Assembly: GCF_015182285.1 (NCBI RefSeq)
Contig: NZ_PRDM01000001.1
Location: forward strand, 496,001-560,000
Length of the DNA stretch: 64,000 bases
Origin: Flavobacterium hungaricum
GTDB lineage: Bacteria; Bacteroidota; Bacteroidia; Flavobacteriales; Flavobacteriaceae
Direction of reading: 5' to 3'
The position numbers and the translations under genes were made by a program. Every line of letters begins with the position of its first letter. Positions within the stretch are counted from its first letter, which is position 1. Positions 1 to 8,737 of this stretch are shown in pieces. Below the pieces are notes generated by a model. It ran no database searches. It had not been told where the DNA came from and was given only the letters and a program-made list of their open reading frames with translations.

Positions 1-1
1 T

Positions 2-571
2 GAGTTTTTTGCTGCTCCAGAAATGAAAAAGGTTCAGAATATTTTGAGTCAGGCTAAAGGCGGTATCGCTTTTGGAGGCGAAACTAAATCGAGGATCGGA
101 AAGAAAATCGAAATGATGGAAAACGAACTTCCGTTACAGCGTCTGCTTTCTCTTTTAAGTATTTTGGATGAATTAGAATCTTCGGAAGAATATACTATTT
201 TAAATGCTGACGGTTTCTCAATGGAGTTACAGACGCAGGATAATGATCGTATCAATGTGGTTTTCAATTATGTAAAAGATCATTTTCAGGAATCTATTTC
301 TGTAGACGAGGTTTCGAGTCTGGTTAGCATGACTACCCCTTCGTTTTGTCGTTATTTTAAGAAGATTTCCAACAAAACATTTACCGAATTTGTAAACGAA
401 TACCGTTTGGTGCATGCTTCTAAGCTTTTGGCAGAACAGCCAATCAGTATTAATGAGGTATGTTATGAAAGCGGTTTTAATAATTTCAGCCACTTTAGCA
501 AATCATTCAAGCAATATACCGGTAAGAGCGCTTCGCAATACCGTTTGGAACATAAGATTATAATCAGCTAA
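2..571 (+). CDS. AraC-family transcriptional regulator, C-terminal part (5' end outside window)
   Basis: The reading frame is open to the left edge, so the start lies outside the window. About the last 100 residues form an AraC/XylS DNA-binding domain with two helix-turn-helix units. The second unit contains the typical stretch SINEVCYESGFNNFSHFSKSF followed by KQYTGKSASQYR. The preceding residues would be the end of a ligand-binding, possibly cupin-like, domain. The family usually regulates carbohydrate or stress genes; the target here is unknown. A stem-loop with a T-run follows the stop. Confidence 0.85.
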   Translation, partial: EFFAAPEMKKVQNILSQAKGGIAFGGETKSRIGKKIEMMENELPLQRLLSLLSILDELESSEEYTILNADGFSMELQTQDNDRINVVFNYVKDHFQESISVDEVSSLVSMTTPSFCRYFKKISNKTFTEFVNEYRLVHASKLLAEQPISINEVCYESGFNNFSHFSKSFKQYTGKSASQYRLEHKIIIS

Positions 572-917
572 ATTTTGCTGTACAATTTTTTTTTAGCCAC
601 GAATTCACGAATTTAATTACTAGTTCGTGAATTGGTGGTTTTTTTATGCTGCAGATTTCGCAGATTTTTAATCCTTTAAATGAGTGGCTAATTAAAAGTA
701 AATTTGTGTTCATTCGTGTAATTCGTGTTTTTTGTTATGCGGCAGATTTCGCAGATTAAAATGATTTTTAGGTTTGGATTTGAGAACATCATTAAATGAT
801 TATTTTCAATCCTATGATTAGTGGCATAAAAAAAATACACAGTCGGATTTTTCATATGTTTTATTGTGAAAAGGGTTATATTTACAAATCTTAACCAGAA
901 AAAAAAACTATCAAAAA
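572..917. other. Intergenic region with dispersed short repeats
   Basis: This 346-bp gap holds the cacgaatt hairpin, a second half-copy near 704-730 (cattcgtgtaattcgtg) and two copies of a gcagatttcgcagatt motif near 651-667 and 741-757. No coding potential was seen. A near-consensus TATATTTA lies about 40 bp before the esterase start. Confidence 0.6.
597..645 (+). terminator. Imperfect hairpin plus T-run after the AraC gene; copy of a dispersed repeat
   Basis: Arms at 597-611 (ccacgaattcacgaa) and 624-638 (ttcgtgaattggtgg) pair with few mismatches and are followed by seven T. It can serve as a terminator. It also belongs to the cacgaatt repeat family seen at 20697, 32501 and 50319. Confidence 0.5.
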
Positions 918-1787
918 ATGAAGAAATTTAAAATGTTTTTGTCGGCTTTTGTATTATGCATGACCACAATGACCTATGCGGCAAAAGTAGATACGCTGCA
1001 AGTTGCCAGCACTGCAATGGGGAAAACTTATAAGGCAGCAGTTGTTTTACCAAATTCTTATGCCAAAAGTAAAACTGCTTTTCCGGTAATGTATTTATTG
1101 CATGGAGCATACGGACATTTTAGTGATTGGCTTAAAAGCACACCAAACAAAAAATTAGTACACAATCTTGCCGATCAATACAATATGATTATTGTAATGC
1201 CTGAAGGTGAAACGTTCAGTTTCTATTTGGACAGTCCAGTAAACAAAGAAAGTCAGTTTGAAACTTTTGTTACTCAGGAAGTAGTACAAAAAGTAGATAA
1301 AACGTATAGAACAATCAGTAATAGAAACGGAAGGGTGATAACGGGACTTTCGATGGGCGGGCACGGCGCTTTGTACCTGTCTGCCAAACATCCCGACTTA
1401 TTCTGCGCAGCAGGAAGCATGAGCGGTGCTGTAGATATGGGGACGATGTTAAACAGGGATTCAGCGGCTCAGGTTGTAAAATTAATGCAGCCCGTTTTTG
1501 GAGATAAAAGCGGCAGTACCGAAATGTACGAACAGCATGCTGTTATAGGAATGATCAATAAATTAAAAGCCAATAAGCTTCCGTTAATTATAGACTGCGG
1601 CGTCGATGATTTTTTAATTGAACCGAATAGAGAATTACATAGAAGATTAGTGTATACAAAAGTAGATCACGATTATACAGAACGTCCAGGAGCGCATACT
1701 TGGGAGTATTGGGAGAATTCACTGCCTTATCATGTTTTATTTTTCAATAAAATTTTGCTTAAAAACCAGCAGGTTGCGAAAAAATAG
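918..1787 (+). CDS. Secreted alpha/beta-hydrolase esterase (FrmB/esterase D-like)
   Basis: A 289-residue protein with a signal peptide (about residues 1-21, ending TYAA). The alpha/beta-hydrolase core resembles the esterase D/FrmB and feruloyl/acetyl-xylan esterase group. Nucleophile Ser145 sits in GLSMGGHG, an acidic residue is likely near D230 in DCGVDDF, and His260 lies in GAHTWEYW. The oxyanion-hole motif is YLLHGAYG. Export suggests hydrolysis of carbohydrate-linked or other extracellular esters in the periplasm; the substrate cannot be read from sequence. It appears monocistronic. Confidence 0.82.
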   Translation: MKKFKMFLSAFVLCMTTMTYAAKVDTLQVASTAMGKTYKAAVVLPNSYAKSKTAFPVMYLLHGAYGHFSDWLKSTPNKKLVHNLADQYNMIIVMPEGETFSFYLDSPVNKESQFETFVTQEVVQKVDKTYRTISNRNGRVITGLSMGGHGALYLSAKHPDLFCAAGSMSGAVDMGTMLNRDSAAQVVKLMQPVFGDKSGSTEMYEQHAVIGMINKLKANKLPLIIDCGVDDFLIEPNRELHRRLVYTKVDHDYTERPGAHTWEYWENSLPYHVLFFNKILLKNQQVAKK

Positions 1788-1880
1788 TATGGTTTCTAAT
1801 GTAATTTTAATTCAATTTGCTTTTTTTGGTTTGATTTTTGAAATACCTTTATAGTAGAAACCTTAAAAAAAACAAATATT

Positions 1881-2411
1881 ATGAAAAAGATACTTACCTT
1901 ATTTGCTGTTGTTGGATTAATCGTATTTTCAAGCTGTGAAGGACCAGAAGGGCCTCCGGGAGCTCCGGGAGAACCAGGGCCACTTGCTGAAGTTTTTCAA
2001 GTTAAAGGTGTTAATTTTACAAGTGATAATAATTATAATCCAATAATCCCCTTGGATCCTGCTATTTTTGCTTCAGACATGGTATTGGTTTATAGACAAG
2101 ATGGGACTGATGCGGGGGCGCCAGTTTGGAAAATGACACCAGAATTATATTATTTGCCTGATGGAACTTTAGATTTTGGTTATAACTCTAATTTTACTGC
2201 TAGGGATGTTAGTATTTACATGGATGGAAATGATTTAGGAAGTGTACTGAGTGCTTTTAGATTAAATCAAACATTTAGAATTGTAATTATTCCAGGATAT
2301 TTATCAGGAACAGCAAAATCTGTTAATAAAACAGATTTTTCAGATTATAAATCTGTAATTGCGAAGTATGGAATTGATGAAAGTAAAATAAAGGAACTAA
2401 AAGTTAAGTAA
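1881..2411 (+). CDS. Lipoprotein with short collagen-like segment
   Basis: A 176-residue lipoprotein: the signal peptide ends at a lipobox (FSSC, Cys19). Directly after the cysteine comes a short Gly-X-Y tract rich in Pro and Glu (EGPEGPPGAPGEPGP), as in many Bacteroidota surface lipoproteins. The rest is a beta-rich domain of unknown function. The short collagen-like stretch probably acts as a spacer or trimerising element. A shared bidirectional terminator separates it from the convergent TerC gene. Confidence 0.75.
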   Translation: MKKILTLFAVVGLIVFSSCEGPEGPPGAPGEPGPLAEVFQVKGVNFTSDNNYNPIIPLDPAIFASDMVLVYRQDGTDAGAPVWKMTPELYYLPDGTLDFGYNSNFTARDVSIYMDGNDLGSVLSAFRLNQTFRIVIIPGYLSGTAKSVNKTDFSDYKSVIAKYGIDESKIKELKVK

Positions 2412-2450
2412 AACTTGCTAAAAGTAGACTAATTTTTATTTTAAAAAGAC

Positions 2451-2482
2451 AAAAAAAGGAAATCGCAAGATTTCCTTTTTTT
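2451..2482. terminator. Bidirectional terminator between collagen-like lipoprotein and TerC genes
   Basis: Perfect 14-bp arms (2451-2464 and 2469-2482) around a gcaa loop, A-rich on the left and T-rich on the right, between two convergent genes. Confidence 0.88.
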
Positions 2483-2502
2483 ATATCTATATGTTAAGCT
2501 GC

Positions 2503-3474
2503 TTATTCTTCACTAGAAGAATCTGTTAATACTTTTTCTTCTCCAAATTTTAAAGAAACCAGAATTCCGATTAAAAGGGACAGGGCTATAAATCCTAATG
2601 AAGCCCATTCTGGAACTTGAATCCAATCGTGTAGAAGCATTTTTAAACCTACAAAAGCTAAAATAGCGACTAAGCTGTATTCTAAGTAACTGAATTTTGC
2701 CAGCATATTGGCCAAGAAGAAATACATAGAACGCAAACCAAGAATGGCAAATATATTAGAACTGAATACTAAAAAGGGATCTTTTGTTATGGCTAAAATT
2801 GCCGGAACGCTGTCTACTGCAAACAGGACATCCATAACTTCGATTACGATCAAGGCTACAAATAGGGGAGTTGCAGCTTTTTTTGCGGTTTTGGTGGCGA
2901 TAAAGAATTTTTCGCCTTCCATTTCAGAGGTGATGGGGATTATTTTGCCTAATGTTTTGTATACAAAAGAATCTTTTGGATGAAAATCTTCATCTTCACC
3001 AGAAAACAACATTTTTATTGCGGTAAAAACCAAGAAAATTCCAAACACATAGGTCGTCCAGGTAAATTTATTGATTAGCATTACGCCGAAGAAAATCATT
3101 AAACCGCGGAAAACAATGGCGCCCAGGATTCCCCAGAACAAAACGCGGTGCTGGTATTTTTGCGGAATTTTAAATGAAGCAAAGATAATAGCGATTACAA
3201 ATATGTTGTCCACACTTAGTGATAGTTCAATTAAATAACCTGTAATAAATTTCATTGAGGCTACAGCAGGTTGTAAACCATCAGGATTATCAATGTAATC
3301 GGTGCCGTATAGCCAATAAATTACTCCTGAAAATAAGAAAGATAAAGTAACCCAGACCAAAGTCCATTTGCTGGCTTCTTTTGTACTAATAATATGTGGT
3401 GTTTTGTTAAAGACTCCTAAGTCTAAAGCAAGGATAAAAACTACAGCAAGTAAAAAGAGGGACCAGACTATCAT
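2503..3474 (-). CDS. TerC/Alx-family integral membrane protein
   Basis: A 323-residue protein with about nine hydrophobic segments, full length for the TerC/Alx family. Family hallmarks are the acidic intramembrane motifs LSVDNIFVIAIIF and MDVLFAVDSVPAILA. Members are implicated in metal (manganese) homeostasis and tellurite resistance. A C-terminal acidic tail (DSSSEE) is present. A perfect TAnnTTTG box lies about 24 bp upstream. It stands alone with no ter genes nearby, so a housekeeping metal role is more likely than tellurite resistance. Confidence 0.9.
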   Translation of the reverse strand: MIVWSLFLLAVVFILALDLGVFNKTPHIISTKEASKWTLVWVTLSFLFSGVIYWLYGTDYIDNPDGLQPAVASMKFITGYLIELSLSVDNIFVIAIIFASFKIPQKYQHRVLFWGILGAIVFRGLMIFFGVMLINKFTWTTYVFGIFLVFTAIKMLFSGEDEDFHPKDSFVYKTLGKIIPITSEMEGEKFFIATKTAKKAATPLFVALIVIEVMDVLFAVDSVPAILAITKDPFLVFSSNIFAILGLRSMYFFLANMLAKFSYLEYSLVAILAFVGLKMLLHDWIQVPEWASLGFIALSLLIGILVSLKFGEEKVLTDSSSEE

Positions 3475-3497
3475 AATTTTTAATTTTTAATGATCTA

Positions 3498-3505
3498 CAA
3501 AGATA
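3498..3505 (-). promoter_or_regulatory. -7 promoter box of the TerC gene
   Basis: Reads TATCTTTG on the minus strand, a full match to the Bacteroidota TAnnTTTG element, about 24 bp before the ATG. Confidence 0.65.
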
Positions 3506-3721
3506 AGTTATGAAATTTAACTAAAAGTTAATTATTATGAAAGTTCGTTTCAAAATTTCAATGTCTGGCGGTTTTATTGCACAAAGTTTCTCATTTTTAC
3601 CGAAGAGAATCTGGAAAAAAAAGCAGCTCAGTTTAAAAGAATTTGCAGAGATTTTTTGTTTCTCACAGATTTTGAAGATTTAGCAGATTGCTAATTTCTT
3701 TCATATGACAAAAAAAGAGCA

Positions 3722-3756
3722 TAAAAAAAGTGCCGGCAATAAATACCGGCACTTTT
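3722..3756 (-). terminator. Terminator of the GSII gene
   Basis: Arms aaaagtgccgg (3726-3736) and ccggcactttt (3746-3756) give a GC-rich stem with a U-run in the minus-strand RNA, just after the GSII stop codon. Confidence 0.88.
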
Positions 3757-3778
3757 AGAATATATTGTAAGCTTTGAA

Positions 3779-4795
3779 TTAGATAGCTGAATTAACAGTT
3801 TTAATAATTCTAGCTGCAATTTTGTAAGGGTCTCCGTTTGAAGCTGGTCTTCTGTCTTCTAACCATCCTTTCCATCCTTTTTGAACAGTCATTAAAGGAA
3901 TTCTGATAGAACATCCTCTGTCTGAAACTCCATAAGAGAAATCGTGAATAGAAGCAGTTTCGTGTTTACCAGTTAAACGCTGGTCGTTGTAAGCTCCGTA
4001 AACTGCGATGTGCTCAGCAGTAACAGGACGGAAAGCTTCGCAGATTCTTTCGTAAGTTGCTTGATCTCCACATGTTCTTAATACAGTGTTAGAGAAGTTA
4101 GCGTGCATTCCAGAACCATTCCAGTCAGTATCTCCAAGAGGTTTTGGGTGGTATTCAATATAGTAACCGTATTTCTCTGTCAAACGATCTAGTAAGTAAC
4201 GAGCAACCCAGATTTCGTCTCCAGCTTTTTTAGCACCTTTAGCGAATAATTGGAATTCCCATTGTCCGCAGGCAACTTCTTGGTTGATACCTTCAAAGTT
4301 AATTCCAGCAGCGATACATAAATCAGCATGCTCTTCAACTAATTTTCTACCGTGAGTGTTTTTTCCACCTACAGAACAGTAGTACATCCCTTGTGGAGCA
4401 GGGTATCCTCCAACTGGGAAACCAAGTGGAAGTTGTGTTTTAGTATCCATAATGAAATACTCTTGTTCGAAACCAAACCAAAAATCATCATTATCATCAT
4501 CAATTGTAGCTCTACCGTTAGAAGGGTGCGGAGTTCCGTCAGCATACATAACTTCAGACATTACTAACCATCCGTTGATACGAGTTGGATCTGGATAGAT
4601 TGCAACTGGAACTAAAAGACAATCAGAAGAACCACCTTCAGCTTGTTTTGTTGACGAACCATCAAATGACCAATTTCCAAGTTCTTCTAATGTTCCTTTG
4701 AAATTTTCATGCTCTTCAACTTTAGTTTTACTTCTAAGATTTTGAGTTGGTTCATATCCGTCTAACCAAATGTACTCTAACTTAATTTTAGCCAT
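3779..4795 (-). CDS. Glutamine synthetase, type II (eukaryote-like, beta-Grasp)
   Basis: Catalyses ATP-dependent condensation of glutamate and ammonium to glutamine. The start is at 4795 (MAKIKLEYIWLDG), giving 338 residues, the usual GSII length. A longer frame to 4915 crosses the promoter box at 4835-4842, so it is not used. Visible family features are DGSSTKQ, the glutamate-binding region FEQEYF, NGSGMHANFSN and the C-terminal RGCSIRIP and EDRRPASNGDPY motifs. It has its own terminator and is transcribed divergently from a GSIII gene. GSII is widespread in Flavobacteriia. Confidence 0.93.
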   Translation of the reverse strand: MAKIKLEYIWLDGYEPTQNLRSKTKVEEHENFKGTLEELGNWSFDGSSTKQAEGGSSDCLLVPVAIYPDPTRINGWLVMSEVMYADGTPHPSNGRATIDDDNDDFWFGFEQEYFIMDTKTQLPLGFPVGGYPAPQGMYYCSVGGKNTHGRKLVEEHADLCIAAGINFEGINQEVACGQWEFQLFAKGAKKAGDEIWVARYLLDRLTEKYGYYIEYHPKPLGDTDWNGSGMHANFSNTVLRTCGDQATYERICEAFRPVTAEHIAVYGAYNDQRLTGKHETASIHDFSYGVSDRGCSIRIPLMTVQKGWKGWLEDRRPASNGDPYKIAARIIKTVNSAI

Positions 4796-4834
4796 AATAA
4801 TATAAATTAATTTTTTTGTTTTTTTTCGTTGGGT

Positions 4835-4842
4835 CAAATATA
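4835..4842 (-). promoter_or_regulatory. -7 promoter box of the GSII gene
   Basis: Minus strand reads TATATTTG, a perfect TAnnTTTG element, about 40 bp before the chosen ATG at 4795. It supports that start over an upstream one. Confidence 0.7.
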
Positions 4843-5167
4843 GATTTATTTTTTTAGTCCTAAAAATTAGGGGGCTATTTTGTTTAGTGAAGTATAATTT
4901 TTTGGATAAGCGCAATTTTGAGAGGGGTATATTTTTAAAAAAGCAATTTTAATCAGCTTAAAAAAATAAATTCGTAATAATTACGGCACATTTTTGAATT
5001 TATGGGTTAAGAAATTATGAAAAAATGTTTATTTAATCAATATTACCGCACACTTTTGTTATATTTCTGAGATTTGAATTCATTATTCTTTAAAAAAAGC
5101 TCCATATGTTGCAAAATCCTCGACTAAATTTATCGAATTAATATTTAAAACAGGGAGTTTTATTTTT

Positions 5168-5175
5168 TATATTTG
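5168..5175 (+). promoter_or_regulatory. -7 promoter box of the GSIII gene
   Basis: TATATTTG, a perfect TAnnTTTG match, 48 bp before the ATG at 5224. It overlaps the extreme 5' end of the longer open frame and so argues for the downstream start. Confidence 0.65.
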
Positions 5176-5223
5176 TTGCTTATTTTTTTAATGAAAATTA
5201 GTACGAATTTAAATATACATACC

Positions 5224-7413
5224 ATGTCTACACTACGTTTCCAAGCTTTACAACAAGCTTCTACAAGAAAGCCGGTGCATTTTGAAGAACTAGATAGAAA
5301 ATCAAATCTTTTTGGTTCGAATGTGTTTAATGAAAAAGCAATGAAGCAGTATTTGACTTCAGATGCTCTTAAAGGAGTAAGAGATGCAATCCAGCACGGA
5401 ACCAAAATAGAGCGAAAACTAGCAGATTATATTGCTATGGGTATGAAGGAATGGGCGCTGGCAAAAGGAGTAACGCATTATACACACTGGTTTCAGCCTT
5501 TAACAGGAACAACAGCAGAAAAACACGATGCCTTTTTTGAAACTTCTTATGATGGAAGTGATCCTGTAGAAAAATTTGGCGGTGCACAATTGGTACAGCA
5601 AGAACCGGATGCTTCTAGTTTTCCGAACGGAGGGATCAGAAATACATTTGAAGCAAGAGGATATACAGCTTGGGATCCGACATCGCCTGCTTTTATATAC
5701 GGTACTACTTTATGTATTCCAACCGTTTTTATTGCTTATACAGGCGAAGCTTTAGATAATAAGATACCTTTGTTAAGAGCCTTATCTGCAATTGATGAAG
5801 CGGCTACAGAAGTTTGTAAATATTTTGACAAAAATGTAAAAAAGGTTACGGCTACTTTAGGCTGGGAGCAGGAATATTTTTTGATTGACAAAGCTTTGGC
5901 AAATTCGCGCCCAGATTTAATGATGACGGGAAGAACATTATTAGGACATACATCTGCAAAAGGACAGCAGCTAGACGATCATTATTTTGGATCTATCCCG
6001 ACACGTGCGCTTACTTATATGAGAGATTTGGAACAGGAATGTATGCTGCTGGGAATTCCTGTAAAAACGCGCCATAACGAAGTGGCACCCAATCAGTTTG
6101 AGCTGGCACCTATTTTTGAAGAAACGAATTTAGCAGTCGACCATAACTCTTTATTGATGGATGTGATGCAGCGTGTTGCGGAGCGTCATGATTTTAAAGT
6201 ATTATTTCATGAAAAACCATTTAAAGGCGTAAACGGTTCAGGAAAACACAACAACTGGTCATTGGCAACCGATACGGGAGTAAATTTGTTGAGTCCGAGC
6301 AAAACGCCAATGAGCAATTTACAATTCCTTACTTTCTTTATCAATACGATAAAAGCGGTAAATGATAACGAAACGTTATTAAGAGCTTCTATCGCAACAG
6401 CAAGCAACGATCATAGGTTAGGGGCAAATGAAGCACCACCTGCAATTATGTCTGTTTTTATTGGAGCGCAGTTAACCAAAGTTCTGTCTGAATTAGAAAG
6501 TGTTACTACAGGTAAACTTTCGCCAGAAGAAAAAACAGATCTTAAATTAAATGTAGTTGGTAAAATTCCAGACGTATTATTAGACAATACAGATCGTAAC
6601 AGAACTTCGCCATTTGCTTTTACAGGAAATAAATTTGAGTTTAGAGCCGTGGGTTCCAATTCGAACTGTTCGAATGCAATGACTACTTTAAATGCAATTG
6701 TAGCAAAACAGTTAATTGACTTTAAGAATGAGGTTGAGAATCTGATCGAATCTAAAGACATGAAAAAAGATGACGCAATCTTTAATGTTTTAAGAGAATA
6801 TATTAAGCAGTCTAAAAAAATTCTTTTTGAAGGCGACGGTTACAGCGAAGCTTGGGAAAAAGAAGCGGCGAAAAGAGGATTAAGCAATTTTAAAACAACG
6901 CCGGAAGCGATTAAGGCTAAAGTTTCTAAACAAGCTTTGGATTTATTTGCAGAACTGGGGATCTTTAATCACATTGAAGCCGAAGCGCGCTACGAAATCG
7001 AATTGGAAGAATATACTAAGAAAATCCAGATTGAAGGACGTGTCTTAGGAGATATTGCTAGAAATCATGTAATTCCGACTGCAATTCGTTATCAAAATAC
7101 TTTAATTGAAAACGTAAAAGGTTTAAAAGAGATCTTCGGAAAAGAATTTGAAACCTTTGCAAAAGAGCAGATTACTTTGATTAAAGAAATCTCTGGACAT
7201 ATTGAAGGCATTAATTCTAAAGTATTGGCAATGACCAATGAAAGAAAAAAAGCCAACCAGCTGACCGATGCTCAAAAAATGGCAGAGACTTACTGTAATA
7301 CTGTAAAACCTTATTTTGAGGATATCCGCAACCACTGTGATAAATTAGAATTATTAGTAGATGACGAAAGCTGGACATTGACAAAATACAGAGAATTATT
7401 GTTTACAAAGTAA
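5224..7413 (+). CDS. glnN: Glutamine synthetase, type III
   Basis: A 729-residue GSIII-type glutamine synthetase, the usual length of this class in Bacteroidota and cyanobacteria. The start at 5224 gives the conserved N-terminus MSTLRFQALQQASTRKPVHF. Class features include WFQPLTGTTAEKHDAF, GWEQEYFLID, the RHNEVAPNQFELAP motif, GSGKHNNWS and NRTSPFAFTGNKFEFRAVGS. It assimilates ammonium into glutamine as a large multimeric enzyme. It is transcribed divergently from GSII and ends at a strong terminator. Both enzymes look intact, so division of labour under different nitrogen supply is likely. Confidence 0.95.
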   Translation: MSTLRFQALQQASTRKPVHFEELDRKSNLFGSNVFNEKAMKQYLTSDALKGVRDAIQHGTKIERKLADYIAMGMKEWALAKGVTHYTHWFQPLTGTTAEKHDAFFETSYDGSDPVEKFGGAQLVQQEPDASSFPNGGIRNTFEARGYTAWDPTSPAFIYGTTLCIPTVFIAYTGEALDNKIPLLRALSAIDEAATEVCKYFDKNVKKVTATLGWEQEYFLIDKALANSRPDLMMTGRTLLGHTSAKGQQLDDHYFGSIPTRALTYMRDLEQECMLLGIPVKTRHNEVAPNQFELAPIFEETNLAVDHNSLLMDVMQRVAERHDFKVLFHEKPFKGVNGSGKHNNWSLATDTGVNLLSPSKTPMSNLQFLTFFINTIKAVNDNETLLRASIATASNDHRLGANEAPPAIMSVFIGAQLTKVLSELESVTTGKLSPEEKTDLKLNVVGKIPDVLLDNTDRNRTSPFAFTGNKFEFRAVGSNSNCSNAMTTLNAIVAKQLIDFKNEVENLIESKDMKKDDAIFNVLREYIKQSKKILFEGDGYSEAWEKEAAKRGLSNFKTTPEAIKAKVSKQALDLFAELGIFNHIEAEARYEIELEEYTKKIQIEGRVLGDIARNHVIPTAIRYQNTLIENVKGLKEIFGKEFETFAKEQITLIKEISGHIEGINSKVLAMTNERKKANQLTDAQKMAETYCNTVKPYFEDIRNHCDKLELLVDDESWTLTKYRELLFTK

Positions 7414-7433
7414 AATAATCCAAATGTACTCCT

Positions 7434-7466
7434 AAAAGCCCATCTCATAAAGATGGGCTTTTTTTG
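7434..7466 (+). terminator. Terminator of the GSIII gene
   Basis: Perfect 12-bp arms aaaagcccatct / agatgggctttt around a cataa loop, followed by more T. Confidence 0.92.
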
Positions 7467-7818
7467 TTGTTATGTTAAAATAACCCATAATGAATATTGT
7501 TTTTAATAAATCTTTGAGGGTAAATATAAGGAAATCGCAATAATAAAGTAATTTCTTACTTTAAATTTTCGGCAATTCAGTAGTTCATCGAGATAGTTTT
7601 ACATTTCATCGAAAAGAGGTTAACTAATTGAAAAATAGGTGTTTTTACATGAATCGTATATTAATAAGTTTTCTAATTTTGGTCAAGAGAAAAGAAAATA
7701 AGATTCGATTTTATTTTCGAATGAAGATGTAAAGCCCCCCAGATTTTCGCCCCCCCCCAAAAAAAAAATCAAAACCTGCATAATAAGTTGTATTAATAAC
7801 CAATTAAATATATTTATT
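7467..7818 (+). promoter_or_regulatory. Upstream region of the curli locus with homopolymer tracts
   Basis: The 350 bp between the GSIII terminator and the major curlin start contain no gene. A TAnnTTTG match (TAATTTTG) lies at 7674-7681. Downstream of it is a run of six C (7735-7740), then nine C (7750-7758) directly joined to ten A (7759-7768), about 50 bp before the ATG. If transcription starts near 7687 these tracts lie in the 5' leader. Confidence 0.5.
7674..7681 (+). promoter_or_regulatory. Candidate -7 box for the curli locus
   Basis: TAATTTTG matches TAnnTTTG. It is 138 bp before the curlin start; no clear -33 TTG was seen at the right spacing, so this is tentative. Confidence 0.35.
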
Positions 7819-8673
7819 ATGAAAAAAGTAATTTTAAGCATCTCAGCGATGCTGTTTGTAGGAGTAGCGGCAATCGCTCAGGGAAACACTTCTTCAGTAA
7901 ATCAGGTAGGAAATTCTGATACTGGTATTGTAAACCAAAATGGACAAACGAATGATTCTAAAATTGATCAGTTAGGAGATTCGAACAAATCAGAAGTTTA
8001 TCAAGGAATTCAGCCAGGGGTTTACAATGCTAAAAATAATGCAGCAGATGTTAAACAAAAAGGAAATACCAATACTGCTTTTATTTCTCAAAGTAACCAT
8101 GACAACAAAGCGTATCAAACTCAAACAGGAGATTTGAACAAAGCTACAATTTGGCAGGATCAAATCGTTGAGTCTTCTATCCCAAGTGCTTTAGGAGGAA
8201 ATGACAAAGCGTGGCAGACTCAAACAGGAAAAAGCAACACGGCAACTGTTGACCAAGGAACTACCGGTAACGAAAAACCAACTGGACTTCCGTTTAATGC
8301 TGTTCAATTAGGTCACGTTAATGCAGTAAATGTACCTTTTGGACCTCACAACAACAATGAAGCTACTCAAACTCAAAATGGAGACAACAATGTAGCTTAC
8401 GCTAGTCAAGGTGGTGTTAAAAACAAATCTTGGCAGACTCAAACTTCTCCAAGCGGTACTTCTGCTGGAGATAAAAATACTTCTAATCACTACCAATATG
8501 GTGAAGAAAACCAAGCTACTTCTGTACAAAACGGTACTAAGTTAACCGAAAACACTTTACAAATAGGAAACAAAAATACAGCTACAGTAACTCAAACTGG
8601 TGCTGCACACAGCAGTATTGCATTTTCTAAAGGTAATTTAAATACAATTACTGTTACTCAGTCAGGAATGTAA
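7819..8673 (+). CDS. Major curlin-like amyloid subunit (CsgA-like)
   Basis: A 284-residue secreted protein: signal peptide of about 20 residues (ending AIAQ) followed by many degenerate curlin repeats with regularly spaced Gln and Asn, for example VNQVGNSDTGIVNQNG, YQTQTGDLNKATIWQ, QTQNGDNNVAYASQG and LQIGNKNTATVTQTG. The Q-x-G-x-x-N-x-A-x-(V/I)-x-Q pattern is that of CsgA/CsgB strand-loop-strand units. It is nearly twice the length of E. coli CsgA, with irregular spacers between units. The csgE, csgF and csgG genes follow, so it is very probably the main fibre subunit. It ends at a hairpin that may limit readthrough to downstream genes. Confidence 0.85.
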   Translation: MKKVILSISAMLFVGVAAIAQGNTSSVNQVGNSDTGIVNQNGQTNDSKIDQLGDSNKSEVYQGIQPGVYNAKNNAADVKQKGNTNTAFISQSNHDNKAYQTQTGDLNKATIWQDQIVESSIPSALGGNDKAWQTQTGKSNTATVDQGTTGNEKPTGLPFNAVQLGHVNAVNVPFGPHNNNEATQTQNGDNNVAYASQGGVKNKSWQTQTSPSGTSAGDKNTSNHYQYGEENQATSVQNGTKLTENTLQIGNKNTATVTQTGAAHSSIAFSKGNLNTITVTQSGM

Positions 8674-8680
8674 GAGTTAA

Positions 8681-8720
8681 AAAAAAATGTGATAGCCGTA
8701 GAACGGTTATCACATTTTTT
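8681..8720 (+). terminator. Intercistronic hairpin after the major curlin gene
   Basis: Arms aatgtgatagccgt and acggttatcacatt (one G-U pair) with A- and T-runs either side. Placed between the first two curlin genes it could be a partial terminator or mRNA-stabilising hairpin, giving more major subunit than downstream products. Confidence 0.78.
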
Positions 8721-8737
8721 AATTTAAATCAATCAAG

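Larger units (their letters stand above)
3475..3778. other. Intergenic region between TerC and GSII genes
   Basis: A 304-bp gap holding the TerC promoter box and the GSII terminator. Around 3640-3695 there are degenerate gcagatt/cacagatttt motifs like those at 651-757. No gene seen. Confidence 0.6.
4796..5223. other. Divergent regulatory region between GSII and GSIII genes
   Basis: 428 bp, very AT-rich, with one -7 box for each gene (4835-4842 minus; 5168-5175 plus). Two similar blocks, gtaataattacggcacatttttg (about 4974-4996) and a shorter taccgcacacttttg (about 5044-5058), may be a repeated operator. No ORF is supported. Confidence 0.55.

Noticed and set aside
2503..3474. Tellurite resistance locus
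   Set aside because: Only a TerC-family gene is present; no terB, terD, terE or terZ neighbours, so resistance is not supported.
4796..4915. 40-residue N-terminal extension of GSII
   Set aside because: It crosses a perfect promoter box at 4835-4842 and is Lys/Thr-rich without conservation; the family N-terminus begins at 4795.
5173..5223. 17-residue N-terminal extension of GSIII
   Set aside because: It begins inside the -7 box (5168-5175), and the family N-terminus MSTLRF starts at 5224.
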